From Apostichopus japonicus (taxonomy: Eukaryota > Echinodermata > Holothuroidea > Aspidochirotida > Stichopodidae), in assembly GCF_037975245.1 (NCBI RefSeq), contig NC_092563.1, positions 110,001 to 172,000 of the forward strand: 62,000 nt of DNA. Reading direction: 5' to 3'. How positions within the stretch are numbered: position 1 is the stretch's first letter; every line of letters begins with the position of its first letter. Shown in pieces: positions 11,632-25,600 of this stretch. The position numbers and the translations under genes are program-made. Under the pieces are notes generated by a model, which was not told where the DNA came from, searched no databases, and saw only the letters and a list, made by a program, of their open reading frames with translations.

Positions 11632-13490
11632 CAGTGCCCTTGGGCTCTTGTTACAGAAGTTAATCTATTGTCAATATATAGATGAAATTTGTAGGAAAGA
11701 AGTTAGTGGTCGATTTATCCGCTGTGAGAACTCTTTATATTTTTAAAATGATGCTTGTTGAAAATCCTAATCAAAAGGTAGGAATATCATGATTCTGTAC
11801 ATTGGTATGTACAAAATCATTGTAAAGCATATTGTTGCATGATAATTAACAAAAGTATTTTGCCCTTCTATGTGGACATCATGATTGAATGTCTAATAAA
11901 ATAGAAAACATAAAATATGTACAACCGTCATTAGTTTGTATTTTATTGTCTTGATTGGCAAGCAACAATGATTGATTAATCTTACTCAAATACAATTTAT
12001 TATCTTGACAAATTTAGTGAGAATTCACACAAACTCAAATTACAATTTTGATAATCAGCTCAATATTCTCATATTTTCTGATAGTCTAGACTAGTATAGT
12101 TCTATTTAAAATTTTACATGGATGCATCTTGTATAATTTACCTCCTCTGAGAAAAGCTGTAACATAGCATGCTTCAACTCCTCCCCTTCCCCTCACCCCC
12201 CTCACCCCCCCCCCATTCATCACTGGAAAAGAAATACACACAAGAAGAAAAGTTACACATGTTACAATTGGAGTATGACATGTTATTATATTCAATACCT
12301 TGATAAAGTCTGTTATTCAATTGGAAAGCGAAATACCACAATATTCCTTAAATGCTATAATGGGAGATGTGTATAGGACTTATCTACTGTCATGTTATCT
12401 ACTGACATGTCATGATAGGGAGAACATTTTACTATGAGTTTTTAAGTGGTAAAGGTTAATTTATACTGGTAGCTATCATCCCCATATTATGAAATACTAG
12501 TATATATTTCTAGAGCAGATTTCTCATCTTGAAACAAAACTAACTGCTCTAAAGGAAATGTATAGTGCCAAAAATAAAATACTAAAATGCATGGCCATGT
12601 TTTAACACAGAAATATCTATATCTATATATTTTTTTATTATATGTAATCACAGCTTGCACTGTGCTCTAAAAGGCAGGCCTGCTTCTAATTTTGGTACTA
12701 TCAAGTAAACAGTATTTTCTTTCTTTTTCTATGTCCCATGCAGCCTAAACTGACTCAACCCTTGACTGCTTTTTACAATCTTATGTCTGACATGTTTTTT
12801 TTCTGAGCAAAAGTTCTCCAGGACCCAGGTCTGTCTTATCCAGAACCTGAAAGTTTGTTGTATGTGATGTTGCTCTAATGGGCACTATGCTAAATGAAAC
12901 TAAAATGATTTAATACCAGTTTGAATCATTCTTTTACAGAAATAAAAATATGATGCAAAGATAATTGCTTGATAAACCAAATTTTGGACTATGCAACTTT
13001 AATTTTTTTTGTAATGATGGCCAAAAAAAAAATGGTTATAATGGTGGTGGTTATTTCATGCAGTATTACCATGGTTGCAAACTATATCTTTACAAAATTG
13101 TTAGTTAATATGGTCCAAATGGTATTAACAATAATAAACAAACGAAAAATAGACAAAAAATAGAAAGAGGTCTGGAATACTCAATTCCTTAATAAAAATA
13201 AGAAAATATCCAAGGTATAATCACAGCATTTTTTACGCTTACTCTTTTCAAAGTTTATTTGGCATATTGCTACCCTGTTTGATATTCCTATTCAAATAGT
13301 GTGCTTAAAGCAGCACTCCGCAATAACAGTCTTTCGGCTTCATCAGAATAAGCAAGTTTGTATGCCACTCAGTGAAACTGAGGAACCTAGCCAACAGCAA
13401 ATTGATGTTTCTTATTGTGGCTTAAAATTCATAACATGTATGTAAAGACAATATTACATTTCAATAACAAGAACAGCTGTTCAGTGTGCC

Positions 13491-13516
13491 TCAGTCAGTC
13501 AGTCAGTCAGTCAGTC
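13491..13516. repeat. (TCAG)n microsatellite
   Basis: Six and a half perfect TCAG units. Confidence 0.95.
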
Positions 13517-15679
13517 AAACCAATGTAGCCCTTCAGTTATCACAAAGATCAAGTACATGTTTCACATTACCTTAAATCTCTTGGCTGTGGGTAAGGGGCC
13601 GGCATTACAAGAGTCAATTTAATCAATGGTCGACCAATAAGAACTCTGCCACATTTTTGCAATCAAAAAGGTGTAACAATTTTGTAGAGAGGGCCACTGT
13701 TTGTTTGGCTCACAAGAGAACTTAATCTCCTGGATCCCTATTCAATGCTGTTACCTGATTGGTGTGCTTTACCTATGACAGACAGGAGGGAAACTAGTTA
13801 GTGTCACATCAATTTCCAAGGCTAGGGTAGCTTTTGACATCTGATGATCAATGGTACACACTTCATATTCAAGAATGAGTCTTAACTTGCAGTCTGAGAG
13901 ATTGCTTATTTCACATTCTGACAGTGAGGCAATGGTCATTAAACTCACATACTTTCAGAAGTTTCTCACCAAACTTCCGTGAGGAGTTTCTCAAAAAAGC
14001 TTAAAAACTTCTGCATTAATGTGGTCGTTGAGATGATGCACTGTTGACATATACAAAAATACTGTGAGCTCATTACCAACTCAAAGCAACAATAAAAGTC
14101 AACAATGTTGTCAAGTCCCAATTCCTTCACATCTTATAGTTAACACACCTGGTGCACATTATTTAAACCAGTTCTACTAAAGGTTGAAATACTACTGACT
14201 ACACTTCCAATATGTCTTTAGTTTGTAGTTCACCAGCAGCTCTGAGTAAAAACACATAAGTTCAATAGGTAAAGTAAAAAATAACCATCTATAAGTTTCA
14301 TACGGTTGACTGTAAGTTCTTATCTAACACTTTTCTGATAAAGAATAAAACAATGTTACTTTAAACATGCTTTTTATTCTCTTTTATATTGACCGTATTA
14401 CCTACTAATCAGATATAGAGTCATAGTTCTTTCTGGCATTTTTTTAAATCACAATATTGAAATAAATGAAGAGTGACAAAATATGAAATGAATCTATATT
14501 GAAATAAACACTGAACTCAACATATTATTGTAAGTAATGAAATTCAGTCTGTAATAGGAAAAAACTGGAACACCAAAGGAAAATAAGTTGTGATGAAAGA
14601 CTGCGTATAATAATTTCACTAATATATCTGTGTAAACAAAATTGTATTTAATAACTCATAAATTCTTCTTTAAACTTAATGATATGGTTAAATACAAAAT
14701 AAGAAGAAAAATAATAATAACAATGATGGGTCAGTCCTGGCAGAAAACAATAGAATCATCTACTAAGTGTACCATGGTTGCAAATATCAAAGTCTAATGA
14801 TGTGACTATAATGCTGTATTGTCTGGGATTCTTAATCAGACACTGCATGGGGGCACACTGGTGATTGTGTGTAGCATAAGCCCTCAGGTTTCTGCAGCAC
14901 TAGCTGAGTAAACTCCCAGATAGCATGCATGTTAAAGTCATATAGCTTGCCGCTGGAATTTCTCTTTCATTTCACCTAATACTTAAATGTAAAATCCGAA
15001 AGACAAACAAAGGTACATTAATGAACCGTAATAGTAAACAGAGTTAAAGTGCATAAGGAAGCATACCTACTTTAATAGGTTGAATAATTCTATTATCATT
15101 CTCATCTTGGGGCACCTCATGTTTGTTTCATAACTATACACAGACATCCTTGTTACCAGTCAGAAATCAAAACCAGACAGTTAATAATAAAAATGTTTTG
15201 AAATTTGCTTCTAGAATCTTAGAAATGTCCTATTCTGACAGTTTGGCATTGTGACCATCCTTTTAATGAGTTCCATTGAACCTGTCAAATTGTTCAATTT
15301 TCACTCCACAAACCAAAATCCAATCCCATAGCATAAACAGTACAAGTGGCAAAACTCCATTAAAGGCTTGAGGAGAACCAAGGCCAAGCAGAGACAGTAC
15401 ATGTATGCAAGCTCCATCACATAGACAATATGTCTAGGCTCAATAGCACAATCATGTCACTGTGCTCCATAGATTAGACAGTAGTCACAACGATAACAGT
15501 GTCCAACAATCAACGATAACGACAACGATCACAGTGTCCAAGCTCTATAGCATACACAGTATATGTCTTCAAACTCTACAGCACACTAGACATAACTTAT
15601 GACAAAGGTTCATAAAGTAGCAGAGACAATCAATGCAACAAAGTCTACAGCATGACAGCCAAGTTCTTTACCATATACA

Positions 15680-15893
15680 TGACACATGGAGAGCTCTTGC
15701 ACAGAGTCCATGGAAAAGCTCTAGTATAGAGTACACATGGAGAGCTCTTGCACAGAGTCCATGGCAAAGCTCCAGTATAGAGTACACATGGAGAGCTCTT
15801 GCACAGAGTCCATGGAAAAGCTCCAGTATAGAGTACACATGGAGAGCTCTTGCACAGAGTCAATGGAAAAGCTCCAGTATAGAGTACATATGA
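15680..15893. repeat. 51-bp tandem repeat, 4 copies
   Basis: Units contain TACACATGGAGAGCTCTTGC and ACAGAGTCCATGGAAAAGCT. Because 51 is a multiple of three and the unit has no stop, open frames of 86 and 130 codons appear on the two strands. They are taken as a by-product, not genes. Confidence 0.9.
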
Positions 15894-16542
15894 AGTAGCT
15901 TTAAACACAACTTTGAGTACACTGTGGTAAAGCTTTATGACATAGAAAACACACACAGACAAGTACCAATGATACGATGCAGTCAATAACTGAACACATA
16001 GGCCAATAATGTTAATATAAACATGGACCAGTTCCACATACAGCTATATCATGATAAATTTCTTAGTGTTATGGCAATCTTTGAAAATGTTTACTGGTTC
16101 TTGTCATGTCATCCCATTTAAGCACAGAGTTGAAATGATTCTAGGAGCAGTATTCCCATCACTTTTCAAATCACAAATTTCACAACACGTGAGAAACACA
16201 AACACTTGAGTTACAAGAAGCTGTTTGCGTAGGTTTGTTATTCATGCTATTCACTGTGTAAGCACATTCCACACTTATGACACAATATTAAGACAGTGAT
16301 TTTTAAAGGCAGAACACCTAATAAAGTATAAGAGACCTTCATTATATGATGTCTCACCAATTTACACCTATAAATACAAAGTGAATTAGTTCATTCAAGC
16401 TAAACAAAATGACATTACAAAGCTGTGTACTATCAATACTGGCTGTTACACAAAGTACCTTGTAACATGTATAAGCTGGAAATCTGGCATGATATCATAG
16501 CTTTGAAAATTCCACTTACAATGATGAATATTTAACATGTAT

Positions 16543-16625
16543 TTAATATTCATATAACAGACTGATTGCTTCAGCAGCTTTCTGTCTGACCTCTGGAGCT
16601 GGATCCTTTAATAGCTGAATCAGTG
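16543..16625 (-). CDS. MROH1: MROH1 terminal exon, residues 1574-1600
   Basis: LIQLLKDPAPEVRQKAAEAI, then SLLYEY and TAA; acceptor cccctcag. The C-terminal LLKDPAPEVR motif matches MROH1. Confidence 0.92.
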
Positions 16626-19600
16626 CTGAGGGGGGAAAATGTGGAAATGGAATATTTAAGATTTAGACAAGTGTGAATCACACATACAAAATGTGATAAA
16701 AAAAAAATAGACATGGAAATTAACTGAATATGATAGTTTGATTTTAAGTAAAATGCCTGCCGTACACTCAACATTCCAGTCTTTGCAAGTTGAATTTCCT
16801 ACAAGGATCATTTATATGCTGAGCCATATTTCCATTTTAAGTTGGGACCCCTGAACAACACAGTGTGAGGACAGAGGACTATCTATCTTAAGCTATAGTG
16901 AACTCAGAATCCGTAAAGTCTAGGGCTCACCTCCACAAACATGGTCCTTGCTGATCAACGTGTGGTGATCCTTTGGTAGGTTACCCAGAAGAAACCCAGC
17001 AAACATGGCTGCATTTCCTCGTATCATCACCCAAGAGCTTCTAAAGAATGAAACATTCCCCATCACGTAAAAGTTGACTTTAGATTGGATGTCAGTGATC
17101 TGCAAAAAGAACCAAAAAACATTGTATAAATGGTAAAAGAAAAGAATATCATTGGGAGAGATACTATGATAAAAGTCATGTTTGTATTATATAATAATGG
17201 AAGTCACTCTAATACCGAAATAAGAAATGTTTGGTACACTTCTATAAGAACAGTCATGTTTGTATTATATAATAATGGAAGTTAGTCCCCCTATAAAGAG
17301 ATGTAATACCGAAATAAGAAATGTTTAAGAAATAAGGATTGTTCACTCCAACCCCACCCCCCCCCCCCCACAACCTCCTGAAGCATACCTCTCAACTCTG
17401 CTACTTCCTCCATGTACATAAAGAAATAAGGGAGATAGAAGCCACCCTTACTAGCAGCACTTATTAGCTGACAGGATAGCTTAGAATACTCACTATAATT
17501 TTGGAGAGGTCATACATGAATTCTCCATAACTAATATCTTTATCATCTATTAAGTACTGCTGGAACATCTTATTCATTGCAGAGGAGGAAAGCAATGGAC
17601 CAAACTGCCTCAGAGCAAATTTACATGACTGAAAAAAAAATAGCATTTACAAGTAAATGAAAGAATTCAATTGTACTATGATTGACACATAAAAACTTGA
17701 TGTGAACTTCTTGATCTTATGACCAATGAAGGTACGAAGGAAAGGTCTGGAGATTTTCCCAATTTTGTTCAACAGATATCGCCAATTTCTTGTATGCAGG
17801 TAAAAGCGTTTAATATGAGCAAAGCACTCCACACAAAAATCAGCACCTCATAATAGTGACAGGTATTGAAATATTAATTTATAAGTTTATCTCTGATTAG
17901 TTGGAATTAACATCAACCATTGCAAGGGACCAATGGGAATTAATGTTAATTTTCCTTATAGGTAATACTGAATGGTAAAGGGAACTTAACAGTCAAGGGG
18001 GAGGGGAATGTGGGGAGGGGAGGGGACAATTCCTGCTCTTACCTTCTTCACTTCTTCATCTTCATCATTGAGGTGTAACAAAATGCTGACAAAGTTGGTG
18101 TGAATCTGCTCCAAGAATGGCTCCTTAGATGGTCCGTCTCCAAACCGGCTGAGGTTACCAAACAGTTGGAATGCAGCTGCACGAACTGCCCCCTTCTCCT
18201 GGAGAGGAAAGAAATAAAAGGTTATTTTGTGAGTTATTTAATTGATATTTGGTATGAAAGAGCTTGTAGATAATATGGGTAATCACTGAGAAAAATCCTC
18301 CTAAATTTACCCAAAAAAATGCAGGTTACTCAACCAAGAAACTGATGAATCCATTTGATCCTGAGCAGTTTGTTGCCCAAAAACATTGCAAAAGTAATCA
18401 CCATATAAAATAACAAAACTCGTTTCTTTCTCCATTTTAGTCTTAATTTATTATTTGAAATGCAACTTGATAGTCAATCTGATCAACTGCATGTTCATGA
18501 GATTTAGGTACATGAATATTACTGACAAATTTAACATCCAGATCATAGATATATAACTGCTGCTGTAACTTGGAAACTTAACAGACTGATCTTAAAATGA
18601 CAAAACAACATCCTAAGTAAAATGAGCTGATCAACCATCTTACATCTCTTTTTCAACAATTCCGAAATGAAATTGTGTAATATTTGCTTTTCATTATAGC
18701 GCTTTATACCAGCGATAGGTCTCAAAGCGCTTTAGAGACGTTACATTACCCCTGGTCAATGATAACCTGTCCCAGAGACAATCCCTCCAGTCGGCAGCAG
18801 TTGTATACTGCGCCCAATTACAAGTTACCTGACAGGTACCCATTTAACCCCTGGGTGGAGAGAGGCAAGTGAGATAAAGCATCTTGCTCAAGGACACAAC
18901 ATAATGAACTAGACAGGAATCGAACCAGCAATCCTTGGATCATGAGTCCGACGCCTTAGCCAATTGGCCACCACGCTCTCTAGATGGGTAACCTCTGTAT
19001 ACACTGCAATCGGCGAAACCACAGTAACTAGAACTAGACAGGAATCGAACCAGCAATCCTTGGATCACGAGTCCGAAGTCTTAGCCAATTGGCCACCACG
19101 CTCTCTAGATGGGTAACCTCTGTATACACTACAATCAGCAAAATCACAGTAACATTACCATCTGCAGTCAGAGACTGCAGCTTGACAAGTTTCACAGGAC
19201 TAGACAGCACCGATACGATGGAAACCTCTTTTCATTTTGCTGGGAATTCTCACAAGAAAACTTTGCCAAAGACCAAGATAACACAAACCTTTTCAAAACA
19301 CGGCCGTATCCTGAGTGCAATGTTGACTAGGATGGGTCTGACGTTGCTCTCTGCGATTTCTTTCAGTATTTTAGAGAGGCCAGACATTGATTCTAGAGTG
19401 ATATCATCTTCAGGATCTTCCTTGTCATCCATACCAGCCATCATAGCTGACAAGACCGTAGTACAATACTTCTGCACCTGAAAATAAACAACAACCAGAA
19501 AAAATAATAATAATCACACAATTTCAAGCACTTGCTTCTATTTTCACATTTTTCATTACTTTTATTAAAATCCTATAATGACAAAAAAGGTCACTTAAGT

Positions 19601-22600
19601 AACTTAAGAATAACTACAGAATAATCTTCAATTCACAGTTAACACATAATCCCAAAGGACTGATTTGGCATCTGTGACTAACCAAGCTAGAGCCCAGGCT
19701 AGAAATATTTCCTAACCCTCTGACACAGAGCATCCTGACTTCATGAGAGCTGTCCACCATCCTTCCCAGTAGGTTGTTCATGATAACTTCAACTTGTGTT
19801 AAGTCTCCTGCACATCTCTGATTGACAAGCTGTACATAGGAGAAAAAAAGTACATTAAAATTACTGCTATAGCATTACTTCATATCCCTTTTAAAAGTGG
19901 TGAACAAATGATGTCTTGAATTGGTCTTGATGGACAAGCTTCAACATTTGAGTCATTTAATGAAGCACTTGATATTCAACCTGAATATTTGAACTATACA
20001 GTAAAGCACTTTAACAACATTACTACACTTTGTCCTCATGATTACTGAACTATTTAAAATGCACGATACTGCTACAGATAGTTCTAGTAATACCTCTACA
20101 ATTGATATTTAACCTGAATATTTGAACTATACAGTAAAGCAATTTATCAACATTACTACACTTTGTCCTCATGCTTACTGAACTATTGAACTACATAACA
20201 AAATGCACGATACTGCTACAGATAGTTCTAGTAATACCTCTACAATTGCACTGTACAACCAAACCCTAAACAACAGGACGATTCGGCTCATTTAAAAACT
20301 GACCTGTGTAATTAAAAACATTGTTTACAAATTGTTTACAAATGTTCCTCATTCCGACTGGACAATTGCACAGTTTAGTGAAACGTTTGATACATCGACC
20401 TCATCATAACTGAGTATTTTACTTTAAAAGGTTCCTTTACAAAGCTATACCTGATGTAGACATGAAGCATACCTTGCTACACACGAAACCCACAATTCAT
20501 TATGTAACACCATAAATGGCCAAGGCATGAAAAATACTCAAACAAAACATTCTCACAATGGAAAAAAAAATCAGTTGTAGAGAAATGTTACAGTGTTTGC
20601 ATGTGGTCGTCCATCTTATCATTCCTGTTAACAACATATTTACAAGAGTCTCTGTTGACATGGTGATGGACATCACCTGAAATTTCTGAGACTAACCTCT
20701 GCTAGAAATCCTGCAACGACCACCCTCTGAGGATCATATAAGTTACTCAGAGTTGGAGTCAGACAGGACACGAGACGGGCCATGTAATCTCCTTTGTGAT
20801 CTGTAATGCCCCTGTGAAGATGGAAAGAGGAAGAATTAATGAGAACACTGAGACTTCCTAACTCATAAACAATCATCACAGGAAAAGTGGAGAAATAAAT
20901 CTGAAGAATGAAGCTTATATCATGAAATACTTTCAGGAGAAATCACCTCTCTTTGAAAAGAAGCTGAATGACTGATCTTAATTCTCAACACTAGAACTTA
21001 TAAGCTAAAATCATTGCATGTACATAAGTCCATACTCAGCATGTCACTTATAAGCTAATTCATTGCATGTACATAAGTCCATACTCAGCATGTCACTTAT
21101 AAGCTAATTCATTGCATGTACATAAGTCCATACTCAGCATGTCACTTATAAGCTAATTCATTGCATGTACATTAGTCCATACTAAGCATGTCACTTATAA
21201 GCTAATTCATTGCATATACATAACTCCATACTAAGCATGTCACTTATAAGCTAATTCATTGCATGTACATAAGTCCATACTCAGCATGTCACTTTTAAGC
21301 TAATTCATTGCATGTACATAAGTCCATACTCAGCATGTCACTTATAAGCTAATTCACTGCATGTAAATAAGTCCATACTCAGCATGTCACTTATAAGCTA
21401 AAATCATTGCATGTACATAAGTCCATACTCAGCATGTCACTAATAAGCTAAAATCATTGCATGTACATAAGTCCATACTCAGCATGTCACTTATAAGCTA
21501 AAATCATTGCATGTAAATAAGTCCATACTCAGCATGTAACTTATAAGCTAAAATCATTACATGTAAATAAGTCCATACTCAGCATGTCACTTATAAGCTA
21601 AAATCATTGCATGTACATAACTCCATACTCAGCATGTCACTTATAAGCTAATTCATTGCATGTAAATAAGTCCATACTCAGCATGTAACTTATAAGCTAA
21701 AATCATTACATGTAAATAAGTCCATACTCAGCATGTCACTTATAAGCTAAAATCATTGCATGTAAATAAGTCCATACTCAGCATGTCACTTATAAGCTAA
21801 TTCATTTCATGTACATAAGTCCATACTCAGCATGTCACTTATAAGCTAATTCATTGCATGTAAATAAGTCCATACTCAGCATGTCACTTATAAGCTAATT
21901 CATTGCATGTACATAAGTCCATACTCAGCATGTCACTTATAAGCTAATTCATTGCATGTAAATAAGTCCATACTCAGCATGTCACTTATAAGCTAATTCA
22001 TTGCATGTACATCAGTCCATACTCAGCATGTCACTTATAAGCTAATTCATTGCATGTACATAAGTCCATACTAAGCATGTCACTTATAAGCTAATTCATT
22101 GCATGTAAATAAGTCCATACTCAGCATGTCACTTATAAGCTAATTCATTGCATGTACATAAGTCCATACTAAGCATGTCACTTATAAGCTAATTCATTGC
22201 ATGTACATAAGTCCATACTCAGCATGTCACTTGTAAGCTAAAATCATTGCATGTACATAACTCCATACTCAGCATGTCACTTTTAAGCTAAAAGCTTCAT
22301 CTGCCTCAAAAAACACCACAGGCTTAAAAATAACCCATTCAGTCCTTCAAACCCTGACAGGATAACAAGAGAAAACCATCACCTATATCCACAGCCTACC
22401 TCGGAGCCTGGTACATAGAATATAACTGCATAATTACTCTTGCAACACAAACCCACTGCCCATTTTGGCAGCTATAACCTGCACATGTTCATACAGCCTA
22501 CCACAGAATGTTTCCTCAAGCAACACAAAACAACTGCCCGATTCTGACAGCCTACCACATAATGTTTTCTCAAGCAACACAAAACAACTGCCCGATTCTG

Positions 22601-25600
22601 ACAGCCATAACTTTGGAAAGAAGTGTGATGGTCATGTATAAACTCAGAATAATAAAACATTACTTGAAATATGGAACACAAAAAGCAGAAAATTGTCAAC
22701 AAATTGAGTCTAAACCATTCACACAATTAGCCTAGTTATATCATTTTGTAACTCACTTTGCAAGATGATTGACTCCTTCTAAGAAATCTTCTTCTGTGGC
22801 AAGTTTATTCCAGACATTTTGTTGTTCCATAAACTTGACTAAGTCTGGACTTTGGCTTCGCAATATTAAAGCTTCCATACACTGTATTCCTAGTCTGTAA
22901 AGAATATATCACCGCAATCGAGGAGAAAAAATGAATCTCAACAGTTGAATAATTTAAAAACTTAATAAATAGAAAATATAATAAAAGAATTTTGCTGGAA
23001 GAAAGTATAGCGAGAGATTAATGAAAAAATGTAATAACTTAAAAAATACTAACAATTGTCCAGAGAGAGTTATCTAGTGGCATAAACTGTAGTGTTTACC
23101 TACAGATTTGATGATAAGCATATCTGAATGCCTTATCAGGACTAGTAAAAACTGAACAGCCTCTGCTTTACCACCATGTTTGCCCCCTCCCACCCATATA
23201 CAGCTTTTAAAACAGAGTTACACCCAATAGCACATTTGCTGCCTGACCCTCTAAAAACTATTTTTCAGCAATAATTTAAGCTAGCCTTCTAATCCGGACA
23301 ATCAGGGGATGGAAGACACAAGGAAAGTAATTTGACAAAGAAGTCTTTGTGAAGTTTTGAAAGGTCTAGTTGGTAAGTTAACTCACTGAGATGGTTTAAG
23401 AGATGACATTGCACTGTTTATTGCTTTTCTCTCTTTGCTTGTTAAACTGTCTTGTCTCTGATGTTGGTTTGTGTTCATGCTAGGAGCCTTGACGTCCCCC
23501 ACACAGGATCCATTGTAGGTGAGTACACTGGCAAATAAACGGTGGAATTGCTCAACCAACACTCCTTCAGACTCTTCTACTTGGAATGTCTCAAACAAAA
23601 CACAGATCACCTGGAATTGATGACAGAATAAGAAATAAAATAAGGGTTAAAGAAAAGCTGTTAACAAAGTACATCTACATGTCAATGTATCAAAAAAAAA
23701 ATCTGGTCTTAGAGAGTGCTTAGAAAGTTGCAGAGAATATATAACAGACAAACACTATGTCATGCATACTTTGTAAATGATTTGCAATATTTTATAACCA
23801 AAGTCAACATCACTGCAAAGTTGTATCTAGCAATAATTAGGGTAGGCATCATTTTGTGTTGAAAAAGGGTCCATTGGCCTTTCAACAGAGTCATAAATTG
23901 CAGTTTCAAGAAAGCAGACATTACCATGACAAACACAGGCATGATAAAATCCGTTCTGGCAGTACTTATTATTTTATATTATTTATATCCTGTTGTTAGC
24001 TTTAGATCCAAACTAAGGAAATTCCTTTCTGTTTTGGCCTTTTGTTAGTTTGTAGAACTCATGCTTTGTCTTTAAGATCTCATGTTTTAGATCATAGCGC
24101 TTCTGGATGTTTAGTTAGCACTATACAAGTGTACTACTTTTAGTAGCATTATTGAATCATGAAACCTTGATAGGTTGAATTCAATTCAGTGTGTGGGTAC
24201 TTATCATACTTGGTTGCTGCTGGGGACAATGTGCTTGTCCTTGGTGATATGTCTTTAATTTGTCATAGTGACTACTGGTGAGACAAGAAGTTAATGAAGT
24301 TTTGCAAAATAACAAAAAAGAAGTTAGACAATCATAATTTGCTTGACTTTAAAATGAACAATGTGCTATTATTCCACACTAACTTTCTATGTTCCATTTC
24401 TTGACCTACTATTTTGAAAACAAGCAGGTGATTATAAACAGAATTATGAAAGAGTTGCCATAAAATGAAACATTATACTTTGCCTTCAATATGACGATAT
24501 AAATGTAAGCAATGCAAACACCACATGCCAAACAATATCAATGTTGACACATGATGTATATTTGATACTTTTTAAACTCACTGTTAATGGAAGCAATGCT
24601 GCTGTCCTGGACAAAACCTGTTTGGACTTGTTGTCAAGCTTCTCTTCATAATGGATGTTCCTGGCTAAGATATCCAGACACCTCTCATAGATGGACTCCA
24701 GCAGAGATGCGTCTCTGGCTAAGGTTCTCCAACACTCCGTTATATGTCTGTCGAATGGCAAACAATTATAAACTAAACAATGACAGCGAAATCTGCTAAA
24801 CAAACCCATCAAAGAGAAGCCTGTGTTGATAACGTGTAAGAAAGGAGGCCTAAAACAGTGGCTGAAATTTCAGTCCAATGAAGATTCCTTTCTAAGACAA
24901 AGGGTGTACAAAAGGACTACCTCTTATCATGAGTTCCTCTTATCATTAACCCAGCTCTCCCAGTTATGAATTTGCAGACTTTGTCAGTCTGTCTCATAGG
25001 TAGTTCCTACTGAAATCAAAATAACAAGACCGACAGTTTTCATCAATACTTTAAATCCACTATCCTCTCTTCCTTTTCTCATTTGAATACCTAAATCATG
25101 ACAATACAAACCAGTACCTTTCGTAGAAACAAAACAAAAACACCAATATAAGTAGATACATAAGAAATGACACATGAAAGTTAATCACATTACTTTCTAA
25201 TATCCAATATATTAATGTTGAAACAATGGTATTAAGTTATTAACAGATGCTAAGATTACAATTAGTCTAAGATTGCATTTAATTTAATGTTTTCAATTAA
25301 ATAAACTATAAACAAATAGCTCATACTGTGTGGTTAATTAGACAGTATACATGTAACAAAACTATGGTGCTAAGAGCTTGAACTACTGCATAACAACTCT
25401 GAAATTAAAAAAAGAGGACTTGTGAGGAGGGATTGTCAAGAACAACAGATACAGTATTGACTTACTCATCTAGTGGAAGTGGATAATTAAACAAGGCTTC
25501 CATGACAAGAAAGAGATGGCTAGTAGATAGAGTCCTTATAGCTCTAAAGGTACCAGTCCGTGTTTGGGCATACTGAAGAATGAGAAGCTTGTCATGTAAG

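Larger units (their letters stand above)
11660..16542. other. Intergenic region between AOAH and MROH1 3' ends
   Basis: No gene recognised. It holds a poly-C tract at 12180-12213, a (TCAG)n microsatellite (13491-13516) and a 51-bp tandem repeat (15.69-15.89 kb). The part next to 16543 must contain the MROH1 3' UTR, but no certain polyadenylation signal was fixed. Confidence 0.55.

Noticed and set aside
15645-16037. 130-codon open frame on the - strand
   Set aside because: It is mostly four copies of a 51-bp repeat; the opposite strand is equally open. Not treated as a gene.
19089-19481. 130-codon + strand open frame
   Set aside because: Shadow of the MROH1 exon 19289-19477 plus the SINE head.
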